Assembly (NCBI GenBank): GCA_964404075.1
Contig: CAYOIM010000013.1
Span: 1 to 21,663, forward strand
Direction of reading: 5' to 3'
Origin: CAYTED01 sp964404075
Lineage (GTDB): Bacteria > Patescibacteriota > Minisyncoccia > Moranbacterales > UBA1568
Length of the DNA stretch: 21,663 bases
Shown here: piece after piece, positions 14,170 through 21,272 of the stretch
Layout: each line of letters starts with the position of its first letter
Numbering within the stretch: the first letter of the stretch is position 1
Program-made: the position numbers and the translations under genes
The notes under the pieces: model-generated
Databases searched by the model: none
The model's input: the letters and a program-made list of their open reading frames with translations, nothing else
Told to the model about the DNA's origin: nothing

Positions 14170-14222
14170 CAAAGGCGCTCACTCCCTTGGGAATCATCCC
14201 CGGGAGCAGAGGCCTTTTTTTC
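14170..14222 (+). terminator. Intrinsic terminator of the pyr unit
   Basis: Outer stem aaaggc/gcctttt and inner stem ctccc/gggag around ttgggaatcatcccc, then a T-run (14213-14219). It is followed at once by the leuS promoter. Confidence 0.8.
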
Positions 14223-14252
14223 TTGCCAAAAGGGCTCTTTTTCGGGTATTAT
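14223..14252 (+). promoter_or_regulatory. leuS promoter
   Basis: TTGCCA (14223-14228), an 18-bp spacer and TATTAT (14247-14252). The start would be near 14259, giving a leader of about 146 nt. Confidence 0.55.
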
Positions 14253-14258
14253 GAGGTG

Positions 14259-14406
14259 TATCTGGTGGATTTTTTTTAATGCTCTGACTGCTGTAAAAAT
14301 ATGAATCCCGTTAGAGATACTGATTATATTTGAAAATACCTGCATCAAACCCTGACTCAACCAAATCCACATATTGAAGATTATTCACCAAAATCTCTAA
14401 CGGGAT
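14259..14406 (+). promoter_or_regulatory. Structured leuS leader with interleaved inverted repeats
   Basis: A perfect 14-bp inverted repeat, atcccgttagagat (14305-14318) and atctctaacgggat (14393-14406), places the A and T of the leuS start codon inside the stem. A second inverted repeat, gtggattt (14265-14272) and aaatccac (14363-14370), interleaves with the first, so the two would form a pseudoknot or compete. The leader also contains a Met-Leu-stop mini-ORF (14279-14287) and a 10-codon ORF (14301-14333, MNPVRDTDYI) that runs through the left arm. No T-box consensus is seen. Confidence 0.6.
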
Positions 14407-16918
14407 GAAACCCTACAAGGCACAATCGATCGAGAAAAAATGGCAGAAGATTTGGGAGGACGGTGGTCATCCAAAGAGAATTGCCACGAAGGGGAAATAC
14501 TATATCCTCGACATGTTTCCGTATCCGTCGGGGGATGGGCTTCATGTCGGGCATGTGGAGAATTATACGGCGACGGATATCCTCTCCCGGTACAAGCGCA
14601 TGCAGGGATTCGAGGTATTGCATCCGATCGGGTGGGATGCATTCGGACTTCCGGCGGAGAACTTCGCGATCAAGACGGGCATCCATCCTGATCAGAAGAC
14701 GCATGAGAATATCGCGAACTTCACGAGACAGATCAAATCGCTCGGCATGTCGTATGACTGGGATCGTGAGATCGATACTTCGAGCAAGGAGTATTATAAG
14801 TGGACGCAGTGGATGTTTCTCTTCCTGTACAAGAATGGTTTGGCGTACAAGAAGCGGGCGCATGTGAATTGGTGTCCGTCGTGTCAGACCGTGCTCGCCA
14901 ATGAGCAGGTGATCGATGGGAAATGCGATCGTTGCAAATCGGAGGTGATACAGAAGGAGCTCGAGCAATGGTTCTTCAAAATTACGGATTTTGTGGAGGA
15001 TATGGAAAGCGCGGACGGGAAGAAAATTTCCGGCTTGCTTTCGGGGCTCGAGAAGGTGGATTGGCCGCATTCGACCAAGGCGGCGCAGGCGAATTGGATC
15101 GGACGATCTGAGGGATCAATTGTAAAATTCAAAATTCAAAATCTCAATTTCCAAATAAATCCCAAATTTGAAAATTCAAAATCGCAAAATGAAGAGAGCT
15201 GTATCGAAGTATTCACAACGAGGGTGGATACGATTTTCGGTTGTACATATATAGTTGTCGCGCCGGAACATCCCATGATTCAGAATATCGAATATCGAAT
15301 ATCGAATATCGATGAGGTCAAAAAATATCAGGAGATTACGAAGAAGAAGACGGATTTGGAACGGACGGAGCTCAATAAGGACAAGACCGGGGTGAAGCTT
15401 GATGGGGTAGAGGCGATCAATCCGTTCACGGAGGAAGCGGTTCCGGTGTTCGTCGCGGATTATGTCCTCGGGAATTACGGCACGGGCGCAGTGATGGCGG
15501 TACCGGCACATGATGAGCGCGACTATGAATTCGCGAAGAAATATGATTTGCCGATTCGATCATCGGTTGTACCTATTGATGCGGAGAATCAAGAATCAAG
15601 AATCAAGAATCAAGATGATGTCAGTGGGATATTTACTGCAGATGGCACGCTTGTTGAATCCGGAGATTACTCGGGACTGAAATCAGCGGAAGCACGCGAG
15701 AACATGACAGCTTGGCTTGAAGAAAAAAAACTCGGTGCAAGGAAAGTGAATTATCGTTTGCGTGACTGGCTGATTTCCCGTCAGCGGTATTGGGGGGCGC
15801 CGATCCCGATCATTTACTGTGAGGACTGTGGGACGGTGCCGGTGCCGGAGGAGGATCTGCCGGTCGAGTTGCCGACCGATGTGGATTTCCGTCCGACGGG
15901 GGAATCGCCACTCCTTCGTTCGGAAAGTTTCCAAAATGTACGGTGTCCCAAGTGTGGGAAGTCGGCGCGACGGGAAGCGGACACCATGGATACCTTCGTG
16001 TGCTCGAGTTGGTATTACCTGCGTTTCGCTGATCCGAAGAATGCAGAGAAATTTGCCGATGCCGAGAAACTCGCGCAGCTTCTCCCGGTTGATTTCTACA
16101 TGGGTGGCGCGGAGCATACGGTACTGCATCTCCTCTACGCGCGATTCTTCACCAAGGCACTCGCGAAACACGGATACCTCTCATTCGATGAGCCGTTCTT
16201 GAAGCTCCGTCACCAGGGCATGGTGCTTGCCGAGGATGGACGCAAGATGTCCAAGTCTCTTGGTAATGTCGTGAACCCAGATGAGGTCGTGGGTGAGCTC
16301 GGCGCCGATACCTTGCGCCTCTATGAGATGTTTATGGGACCGCTCGAAGATATGAAATCATGGAACACGGGGAGCGTCGTAGGATTGCGACGATTCCTGG
16401 AGAAAGTGTGGAAGTTACAGGGGAGAATATCGAATGTAGAAGATGGAATATCGAATACGAAATTAGAATCATTACTTCACCAGATTATACGGAAGGTGAC
16501 GGAAGATATCGAGGCTTTCAAATTTAATACGGCGATTAGCAGTCTCATGATCTTGGTGAACGCGATGGAGAAGGAGGTCAATATTCCATATTCGACATTC
16601 AATATTCTTATGGTGTTGCTTGCTCCCTTCGCGCCGCATATTGCCGAAGAGATTTGGGAAAATATGGGGAATACGGAATCCATATTCCTCGAGCAGTGGC
16701 CGCAGTATGATGAAGAAAAAATGATGGAAGATACTGTGACAGTCGTCGTGCAGGTGAATGGTCGGGTGCGTGCGAATCTCTCGCTTCCGACCGGAAGCGA
16801 TGAAGTAGTGGTGAAAGAAGCCGCGCTCGCCGATACGAATGTGCAAGTGCACATCGCTGGTAAGGAAATCCGGAAGGTGATTTATATCCAGGATAAGATA
16901 CTGAGTATCGTGGTGTAG
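14405..16918 (+). CDS. leuS: Leucyl-tRNA synthetase with word-repeat insertions
   Basis: Charges tRNA-Leu; class I synthetase, 837 residues. HIGH appears as HVGH (47-50) in MFPYPSGDGLHVGHVENYTATD and KMSKS at 614-618. Zinc-type pairs are present: CPSC..CDRC after residue 156, and YCEDC..CPKC in the later insert. The CP1 editing domain (VFTTRVDTIFG, AVMAVPAHDERD) is intact. AT-rich word repeats are translated as low-complexity inserts at about residues 239-262 (KFKIQNLNFQINPKFENSKS), 296-306 (IQNIEYRISNID), 397-406 (ENQESRIKNQ) and 675-690 (RISNVEDGISNTK), all in loops between conserved blocks. The start codon is part of a leader stem. No SD. A hairpin repeat follows directly. Confidence 0.96.
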   Translation: MKPYKAQSIEKKWQKIWEDGGHPKRIATKGKYYILDMFPYPSGDGLHVGHVENYTATDILSRYKRMQGFEVLHPIGWDAFGLPAENFAIKTGIHPDQKTHENIANFTRQIKSLGMSYDWDREIDTSSKEYYKWTQWMFLFLYKNGLAYKKRAHVNWCPSCQTVLANEQVIDGKCDRCKSEVIQKELEQWFFKITDFVEDMESADGKKISGLLSGLEKVDWPHSTKAAQANWIGRSEGSIVKFKIQNLNFQINPKFENSKSQNEESCIEVFTTRVDTIFGCTYIVVAPEHPMIQNIEYRISNIDEVKKYQEITKKKTDLERTELNKDKTGVKLDGVEAINPFTEEAVPVFVADYVLGNYGTGAVMAVPAHDERDYEFAKKYDLPIRSSVVPIDAENQESRIKNQDDVSGIFTADGTLVESGDYSGLKSAEARENMTAWLEEKKLGARKVNYRLRDWLISRQRYWGAPIPIIYCEDCGTVPVPEEDLPVELPTDVDFRPTGESPLLRSESFQNVRCPKCGKSARREADTMDTFVCSSWYYLRFADPKNAEKFADAEKLAQLLPVDFYMGGAEHTVLHLLYARFFTKALAKHGYLSFDEPFLKLRHQGMVLAEDGRKMSKSLGNVVNPDEVVGELGADTLRLYEMFMGPLEDMKSWNTGSVVGLRRFLEKVWKLQGRISNVEDGISNTKLESLLHQIIRKVTEDIEAFKFNTAISSLMILVNAMEKEVNIPYSTFNILMVLLAPFAPHIAEEIWENMGNTESIFLEQWPQYDEEKMMEDTVTVVVQVNGRVRANLSLPTGSDEVVVKEAALADTNVQVHIAGKEIRKVIYIQDKILSIVV

Positions 16919-16919
16919 G

Positions 16920-16973
16920 ATTTCAAACAGTCGGTCGTTCCGCTTTTGGAGCGGTGCGTCCGCTGTTTGAAAT
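16920..16973. repeat. Hairpin repeat, copy 6, after leuS
   Basis: The core is 16928-16965 (orientation B, one extra base in the left arm). Private arms atttcaaa and tttgaaat make a perfect outer stem. It starts 2 bp after the leuS stop. Confidence 0.85.
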
Positions 16974-16986
16974 AGGAAGACAAAAA

Positions 16987-17028
16987 GAAAAGGGGTCCTT
17001 AGGTAGTTAGCCGTTCGGAACCCTTTTC
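16987..17028. terminator. Hairpin terminator downstream of leuS
   Basis: Arms gaaaaggggtcc (16987-16998) and ggaacccttttc (17017-17028), 11 of 12 bp paired, 18-nt loop. The T-tract is short on the + strand (cccttttcgtctt) and better on the minus strand (ccccttttcttttt). Most likely it ends the leuS transcript. Confidence 0.6.
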
Positions 17029-17128
17029 GTCTTGATGAGTCAAGTATATCATTTGAAGGGGAAAAGTCAATAGATTGCTCTTTCCTCATCTCTTACTTCT
17101 AAACTCTTCTCCAAATCTCCAAAAAACT

Positions 17129-17809
17129 ATGCAATGCGTGATACTGGCGGCGGGGCGGGGGGTTCGGATGGGGGCATTGACGGACAATATCCCGAAGCCG
17201 ATGCTTCCGATTCGTAGCATCCCGAAATTGGACTATACGCTCCGCGCGCTCCCTCCCGAAGTAACGGAAGTGATACTGATTATCGGGTACCTCGGCGATC
17301 AGATTCGCGGACATTTCGGAAGGATCTGGGATGGGAAGCGGATCGTATATGTGGAGCAAGAGAGGCTCGATGGATCGGGCGGCGCCATACATCTCGCGAG
17401 GAAACTCGTGCGCGGGAGATTCCTCGTCATCAATGGAGATGATCTCTACTTGCAGGAAGATTTGGAGTGTTTGATGCGCCATGATCTCGCGGTGTTGGCG
17501 TGTGAAGTGGAGGATTCGAATCTGTTCGGCGTACTGGAGACCGATGCGGATGGGAAGCTCTCGAGTATCATCGAGCGGCCGCATGATGGCACGGTGAAGC
17601 TCGTGAATACCGGGGCGTATATGCTGAATGAACATTTTTTTCAGTATCCGCTGGTGTCGATTTCTGAGACGGAATTCGGATTGCCGCAGACCCTGGTCTC
17701 GATGCACAGCGAGCATGATATCGCCGTCCTGCGGACGAAGACCTGGTTCCCCATCGGGAATCCGGAGGCGTTAGTGGAAGCGCAGACAGTGATAGAGAAA
17801 TTTGTTTGA
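17129..17809 (+). CDS. Sugar-phosphate nucleotidyltransferase
   Basis: 226 residues from the ATG at 17129. The NTP-binding signature LAAGRGVRMGALTDNIPKPMLPI is at the N-terminus, the metal-binding NGDDLY motif in the middle, and WFPIGNPEALVEAQ near the end, as in glucose-1-phosphate and mannose-1-phosphate nucleotidylyltransferases. There is no C-terminal left-handed beta-helix, so it is not a GlmU- or GlgC-type fusion. Substrate cannot be read from the sequence. A TTG start at 17075 would add residues translated from the CT-rich leader and is unlikely. No SD; the leader (cttctaaactcttctcc) shares words with the tatD and atpA leaders. It lies with yvcK and near glmS, which fits envelope or polysaccharide precursor synthesis. 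Confidence 0.88.
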   Translation: MQCVILAAGRGVRMGALTDNIPKPMLPIRSIPKLDYTLRALPPEVTEVILIIGYLGDQIRGHFGRIWDGKRIVYVEQERLDGSGGAIHLARKLVRGRFLVINGDDLYLQEDLECLMRHDLAVLACEVEDSNLFGVLETDADGKLSSIIERPHDGTVKLVNTGAYMLNEHFFQYPLVSISETEFGLPQTLVSMHSEHDIAVLRTKTWFPIGNPEALVEAQTVIEKFV

Positions 17810-17817
17810 TATCGCCT

Positions 17818-17872
17818 GAATTTTTACAGCGGACGCACCGCTGAAACAGCGGAACGACCGTTATAAAAATTC
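17818..17872. repeat. Hairpin repeat, copy 7, before yvcK
   Basis: The core is 17827-17863 (orientation A). The arms gaattttta and taaaaattc are complementary; the core end CCGTTAT differs from the canonical CCGCTGT and the right arm differs with it. The core ends 56 nt before the yvcK ATG. Confidence 0.85.
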
Positions 17873-17919
17873 TTTCTTATCTTCCATCTCTATTTTCTAA
17901 ACTTTAATTTCTTCTTCAA

Positions 17920-18954
17920 ATGAAAATGAAACGAATCGTGACCATCGGTGGGGGGACAGGGAGCTTCACTCTGCTCTCGGGATTGAAGAAGTATCCGGTG
18001 GCAATCTCGGCGATCGTCTCCATGGCGGATGATGGCGGTTCGACGGGGGTTCTCCGTGATGAGCTTGGCGTCCTGCCGCCCGGCGATGTGCGGCAGTGTC
18101 TCGTCGCGCTCTCCGAATCGTCGGAGAAACTTCGGACGCTCATGAATTACCGTTTCGAAAGCGGAGGACTCTCGGGGCATAGCTTCGGCAATCTCTTCCT
18201 CTCGGCATTGGAGAAGACGAGCGGGAGTTTCACGCGTGGCGTGGAAGAGGCGATGCAAGTCCTCAAAGTGCATGGTGAGGTGATCCCCGTGACGGAGAGT
18301 GATGGGAGGCTCGAGCTCGAATTGCTCGATGGAACCGTGCTGTGCGGTGAGAATGAGATCAATCAGCACAAGTCGTTTCAAAAAGTCGGAGTCAAAGAAT
18401 TGCGTTTTTCCGGCGTGGTGAAGGCATACGGAAAAGCGTTGCAAAGAATCCGTCAGGCGGATCTCATCGTGATCGGTCCCGGGAATCTCTACTGCAGCCT
18501 CCTCCCGAATTTCATCCTGAAGGATCTCGCGCTCGCGATAAAGAAGAGCCGCGCCCAGGTGGTGTATGTCTCCAATCTCACGAATAAGCGCGGGCATACG
18601 ATCGGTTTTGATGTGGATGATTATGTCTCGGCCATCGAGCGATATATCGGGAAGGGGCGGATTGATTTCGTATTGTTCCCGTCGCGTCGCCCAGGGAAGG
18701 CGTTGGTAGAGAAATATGAGCGCATGGAGGGAAAGGATACGCTCGTCGCATTTCAGAAGGGCAAGAATCCGAATCGCCGGTATGAAGTCGTGATGGCGGA
18801 TATCGTCTCGGGGAAGATCCCGAAAGTGGACAAGAGCGATGTAGTTGCTTCGACCCGCGCCTTCATCCGCCATGACTCCGAACGCCTCGCACGGACGGTG
18901 ATGTTTCTCATCGACCTCGAAATGAATCGGCGGATCGTGAAGGAAATAATTTAG
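17920..18954 (+). CDS. yvcK: YvcK/CofD-like gluconeogenesis factor
   Basis: YvcK proteins bind UDP-GlcNAc and affect carbon metabolism and cell shape in Firmicutes; no catalytic activity is established for them. 344 residues. The Gly-rich loop TIGGGTGSFTLLSGLK starts at residue 8; SMADDGGSTGVLRDELG (about 34-50) and GHSFGNLFLSAL (about 86-98) are family blocks; VIGPGNLYCSLLPN and VYVSNLTNKRGHTIGFDVDDYV complete the CofD-like fold. The start at 17920 or the ATG at 17926 would both fit. No SD; the leader is CT-rich and follows a hairpin repeat. Its position between an NTase and glmS fits a role tied to nucleotide-sugar levels. Confidence 0.92.
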   Translation: MKMKRIVTIGGGTGSFTLLSGLKKYPVAISAIVSMADDGGSTGVLRDELGVLPPGDVRQCLVALSESSEKLRTLMNYRFESGGLSGHSFGNLFLSALEKTSGSFTRGVEEAMQVLKVHGEVIPVTESDGRLELELLDGTVLCGENEINQHKSFQKVGVKELRFSGVVKAYGKALQRIRQADLIVIGPGNLYCSLLPNFILKDLALAIKKSRAQVVYVSNLTNKRGHTIGFDVDDYVSAIERYIGKGRIDFVLFPSRRPGKALVEKYERMEGKDTLVAFQKGKNPNRRYEVVMADIVSGKIPKVDKSDVVASTRAFIRHDSERLARTVMFLIDLEMNRRIVKEII

Positions 18955-18956
18955 AA

Positions 18957-18985
18957 GGGATATCAGATACTAGATATTGGATATG
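18957..18985. repeat. gatat/ggata word repeat after yvcK
   Basis: The words gatatcagata, gatattggata resemble, in inverse orientation, those translated in tatD at about 1660-1690. Short spacer repeat ahead of hairpin copy 8. Confidence 0.45.
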
Positions 18986-18988
18986 AGA

Positions 18989-19033
18989 GAAACAGACGGT
19001 CGCTCCGCCTGCGGGCGGTACGACCGCTGTTTC
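18989..19033. repeat. Hairpin repeat, copy 8, alternative apex
   Basis: The core is 18993-19029 (orientation B) with the apex ccgcctgcgggcgg in place of the usual one; this is the apex subtype also seen inside tatD (copy 2b). Private arms gaaacag/ctgtttc. It ends 45 nt before the HAD gene ATG. Confidence 0.85.
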
Positions 19034-19074
19034 TTTTCGAAAATCTAAAATCATAATTTTCTCACTTTTTTCCT

Positions 19075-19716
19075 ATGAAAATATTTTTTGATTTCGATGA
19101 CACGCTGTTCGATACTTCGGCTTTCTCTGAAGGTCTCCAGCGTATTTTTGGGGAATACGGCACTTCGGAGGAAGTGTTTTGGGAGTCGTACCGTGAAATG
19201 AAAAAGGAATGTCCTACGGGAGGGTGGTCCTATTCTCCCGAAAAGCATATCGAAAAAATACAGATGCAACGAGGCATTTCTTTTGATAAGGATGTTATCA
19301 GGAAAAAATTGATGATGTATTTCGCCGATACGAAGCGTTTTCTTTTTTTGGATACGGAGGAGTCGCTCTCAACCCTCAGCGAGAACGGTCATATTCTGTA
19401 CATTCTTTCGTTCGGGGATAAGGATTTTCAGATGGCGAAAGTTTCTGGAACAGGCATGGGATCTTTTCTCGAAAAGGTCATCGTGACGGATACGGATAAG
19501 GCCGAAGCGATGCGAAGGGAGATAGGTGTTCATGATGAAGTATGGTTTCTTGATGACAAGATACATTTCATCGAGTCGGTAAAAAAAGCCTTCCCATATG
19601 TGCGGACGATACTGGTACGGAGGAAAGAGGATCAGCATTGCAAGGAAAAATCAAGCGAGTTTTGTGATTATGTTGTGAGGGATCTGAGAAAGGCATTGGA
19701 GATTATCAAAGGCTGA
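19075..19716 (+). CDS. HAD-superfamily hydrolase
   Basis: 213 residues. Motif I DFDDTL gives the nucleophile D6 and acid/base D8; motif II is the Ser of LSFGD; motif III is the Lys of DTDKAEA; motif IV is WFLDDK. A helical cap of about 80 residues sits between motifs I and II, so it is a C1-type phosphatase-like member. Substrate unknown. The ATG (cctatgaaaat) has no SD and follows a hairpin repeat and leader. Base usage is more AT-rich than yvcK and leuS upstream. The stop is TGA, followed 4 bp later by a bidirectional terminator shared with the convergent membrane protein gene. Confidence 0.88.
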   Translation: MKIFFDFDDTLFDTSAFSEGLQRIFGEYGTSEEVFWESYREMKKECPTGGWSYSPEKHIEKIQMQRGISFDKDVIRKKLMMYFADTKRFLFLDTEESLSTLSENGHILYILSFGDKDFQMAKVSGTGMGSFLEKVIVTDTDKAEAMRREIGVHDEVWFLDDKIHFIESVKKAFPYVRTILVRRKEDQHCKEKSSEFCDYVVRDLRKALEIIKG

Positions 19717-19720
19717 GAGT

Positions 19721-19762
19721 AAAAAAGCCCGGCTCGATGATATCTGAGCGCGGGCGTTTTTT
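19721..19762. terminator. Bidirectional terminator between convergent genes (copy 1)
   Basis: A6 then gcccg..gctc paired with gagc..gcgggc then T6. It serves the HAD gene on + and the membrane protein gene on -. The first 36 bp recur with one mismatch at 20569-20604. Confidence 0.88.
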
Positions 19763-19775
19763 GTTGTTTTCGGAT

Positions 19776-20249
19776 TTAGTTTTCTCGGTCGAGCTGAATT
19801 CTCTTGCGGAGGCGGAGGATAATGATGAGAAGAATGAGGAAATTAACTTCTATACCAGCGAAAATACCGTCATAGACCTGGTAGTCGGATGTTCCGAAAA
19901 TTCCGAGGAGCACAATACCAATCAGGGCAACGACATAGCCGGTTTTTGCGACCGCGAAATCATGTGCCGTTTCTCGTTCATCCTTTTTCATTTTGTAGGA
20001 TCTGATGTCGTGTTGTATGGCTCGCTTGAGTAAGAGGAGATAATAAATGAGCATGGCTGTAACCGCGATGATCCAGAGCAGAGGGAAGAGAACATCTTGC
20101 ATGCTGGCTGGATTTTCTGTGGAAGTAAGATAATTCAGGTATTGATTTTGAATAATATAAAGTGGTATCCCGATGATTGTGCCAAAAATAAATACGAGAG
20201 GTGTCCGGTCTTCCTTCATTATGGCTTCTTTGAGTTCTGCGAATTTCAT
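19776..20249 (-). CDS. Four-TM membrane protein paired with XRE regulator
   Basis: 157 residues with four hydrophobic helices at about 16-34, 53-78, 101-119 and 125-148, and a charged loop KMKKDERETAHDFAVAKTG between the second and third. No signal peptide cleavage is evident. The KDERE..A segment and the pairing with a small XRE regulator resemble DUF2178-like membrane proteins; this assignment is from memory and uncertain. It starts 14 bp after the regulator gene, so the two form an operon. No SD is seen before the ATG. Confidence 0.75.
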   Translation of the reverse strand: MKFAELKEAIMKEDRTPLVFIFGTIIGIPLYIIQNQYLNYLTSTENPASMQDVLFPLLWIIAVTAMLIYYLLLLKRAIQHDIRSYKMKKDERETAHDFAVAKTGYVVALIGIVLLGIFGTSDYQVYDGIFAGIEVNFLILLIIILRLRKRIQLDREN

Positions 20250-20263
20250 ATGGTTGCAAGTGA

Positions 20264-20476
20264 TTAATGATGCTTCTTGAGAGAAAAGAGATCTTTGAGG
20301 TCGAGGTTGAAGAGGCGGGCGATGCGGAGCGCGAGGAGAAGTGAGGGGAAATAATTCCCTTTCTCGAGCGCGATGATCGTCTGCCTCGAGACATCGACTT
20401 TGGAGGCAAGGTCTTCTTGGGAAATGCCGTGCTCTCTGCGGACATCAGCGACCCGATTGTGGATAGTGTCTTCCAT
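20264..20476 (-). CDS. Small XRE/Cro-type HTH transcriptional regulator
   Basis: 70 residues, almost entirely an HTH_3 domain: RVADVRREHGISQEDLASKVDVSRQTIIALEKGNYFPSLLLALRIARLFN. The recognition helix is SRQTIIALEKG. It belongs to the short YozG-like class that usually controls a neighbouring membrane protein gene, as here. Its promoter carries palindromes that could be its own operator. The ATG is preceded by a C-run and no SD. Confidence 0.9.
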   Translation of the reverse strand: MEDTIHNRVADVRREHGISQEDLASKVDVSRQTIIALEKGNYFPSLLLALRIARLFNLDLKDLFSLKKHH

Positions 20477-20502
20477 GGGGGGGTCTGGTTAATGATTGAT
20501 TA

Positions 20503-20557
20503 TGACATGTCAAATACACTTTACACCCTATGAAAAAATATGTCAAGTATAGTATAC
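20503..20557 (-). promoter_or_regulatory. Promoter and candidate operators of the XRE unit
   Basis: On the minus strand: TTGACA (20546-20541), 17-bp spacer, TAAAGT (20523-20518). The palindrome TGACATGTCA (20503-20512) covers the expected start site and GTATAGTATAC (20547-20557) lies just upstream of the -35; either could bind the regulator. Confidence 0.6.
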
Positions 20558-20567
20558 ATATCTGAAT

Positions 20568-20604
20568 AAAAAAAGCCCGGCTCGATGATATCTGAGCGTG
20601 GGCG
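20568..20604 (-). terminator. Duplicated terminator (copy 2), end of the 20618-20884 gene
   Basis: 36 bp identical to copy 1 except one base. On the minus strand it reads cgcccacgctc..gagccgggc then T7, a good terminator 14 bp after the stop. The + strand T-run of copy 1 is absent. Confidence 0.8.
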
Positions 20605-20617
20605 TCGGTCGGGTGGA

Positions 20618-20884
20618 CTAGCGTGGACGAGGCGGTGGCGCCTTGATGACATGTACCATTCCATGGAGTCCCCGCTCTATGATATGCGGACCCTTGGAGA
20701 GTAATTCGCTTTCATCGTGTATGAGGATTTCTTCGCTGATGTCGTCTCCACTGCTTCCGAACGGGATGAGGATGACGGGGAATCCCGTATGTCCGCAGAG
20801 TGAGACTTTCGCGCACATCGTACGGAGTTCGTCCATACCTTGTGCGATGAAGAGGCTTTGCATGAGCTTGGGACTGATAATCAT
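20618..20884 (-). CDS. Hypothetical protein (88 aa)
   Basis: No family recognised. It starts at 20884 with an SD-like AAAGGAA upstream, a contrast to the + strand genes. It contains two short hydrophobic strands (FPVILIPFG and a central IIERGLHGMVHVI), a CxxxVSLCG pair of Cys and a Pro/Arg-rich end (APPPRPR). Likely a small soluble alpha/beta protein. It forms a unit with the gene at 20929-21249 (44-bp gap) and ends at a terminator. Confidence 0.65.
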   Translation of the reverse strand: MIISPKLMQSLFIAQGMDELRTMCAKVSLCGHTGFPVILIPFGSSGDDISEEILIHDESELLSKGPHIIERGLHGMVHVIKAPPPRPR

Positions 20885-20928
20885 GAGCGTTCCTTTCGTT
20901 CAATGATTCTGTTGAGCCTGGGCGTTTA

Positions 20929-21249
20929 CTATACTTCGATATAGGCATGGATCCGGTGAGCATCGAAGCCCGGATGTTTCTCATGCAGGATCTTTTTGAT
21001 GCCATCCGCAAGCAACTGGAGGAGTATCGTCGCTTGTTCTTGATCTGGAGCGAGCAGGGGAATGCGACACTCTTCTCGTTTTTCGAAATCAGGACTGTGC
21101 ACCCAATCGCTTTTTGCGAATGACCCGAAATCGCATTTCGTTGCCGGTCGTAGAAAATCGATTCGCCTGCTGATCTCCTGGAATAGGTCAAATGATGAAC
21201 TTGGCGGGCACGAGATTCGAATAATCCCATTAAAGGACTGAAGCTTCAT
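20929..21249 (-). CDS. Hypothetical protein (106 aa)
   Basis: No family recognised. The start at 21249 (MKLQSFNGIIRIS) is set by a good SD, AAGGAG, 6 nt upstream, and by the promoter at 21283-21311; the frame is open further upstream but would run into the promoter. The sequence has polar segments (FDLFQEISRRIDFLRP; QATILLQLLADGIKKILHEKHPGFD) consistent with a small alpha/beta fold, without signal peptide or membrane segment. Probably co-transcribed with the next gene. Function unknown. Confidence 0.65.
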   Translation of the reverse strand: MKLQSFNGIIRISCPPSSSFDLFQEISRRIDFLRPATKCDFGSFAKSDWVHSPDFEKREECRIPLLAPDQEQATILLQLLADGIKKILHEKHPGFDAHRIHAYIEV

Positions 21250-21272
21250 GGTATACTCCTTGGCGATAATCA

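Noticed and set aside
14259..14404. T-box riboswitch upstream of leuS
   Set aside because: The conserved AGGGTGGNACCGCG-type box and Stem I features are absent, although structured leader elements are present.
16987..17028. tRNA-like or small RNA gene
   Set aside because: The gttcggaaccc segment recalls a T-arm, but only one stem of 12 bp exists and no cloverleaf can be drawn in 42 nt.
16472..17089. 205-residue minus-strand frame containing a repeat-derived TADAPLQKRNDR peptide
   Set aside because: Antisense to the leuS 3' end and running through the hairpin repeat and terminator; no family resemblance.
20643..20906. 87-residue + strand frame opposite the 20618-20884 gene
   Set aside because: The minus-strand gene has an SD, a terminator and an operon partner; the + frame has none and is Met/Ser-rich as shadow frames are.
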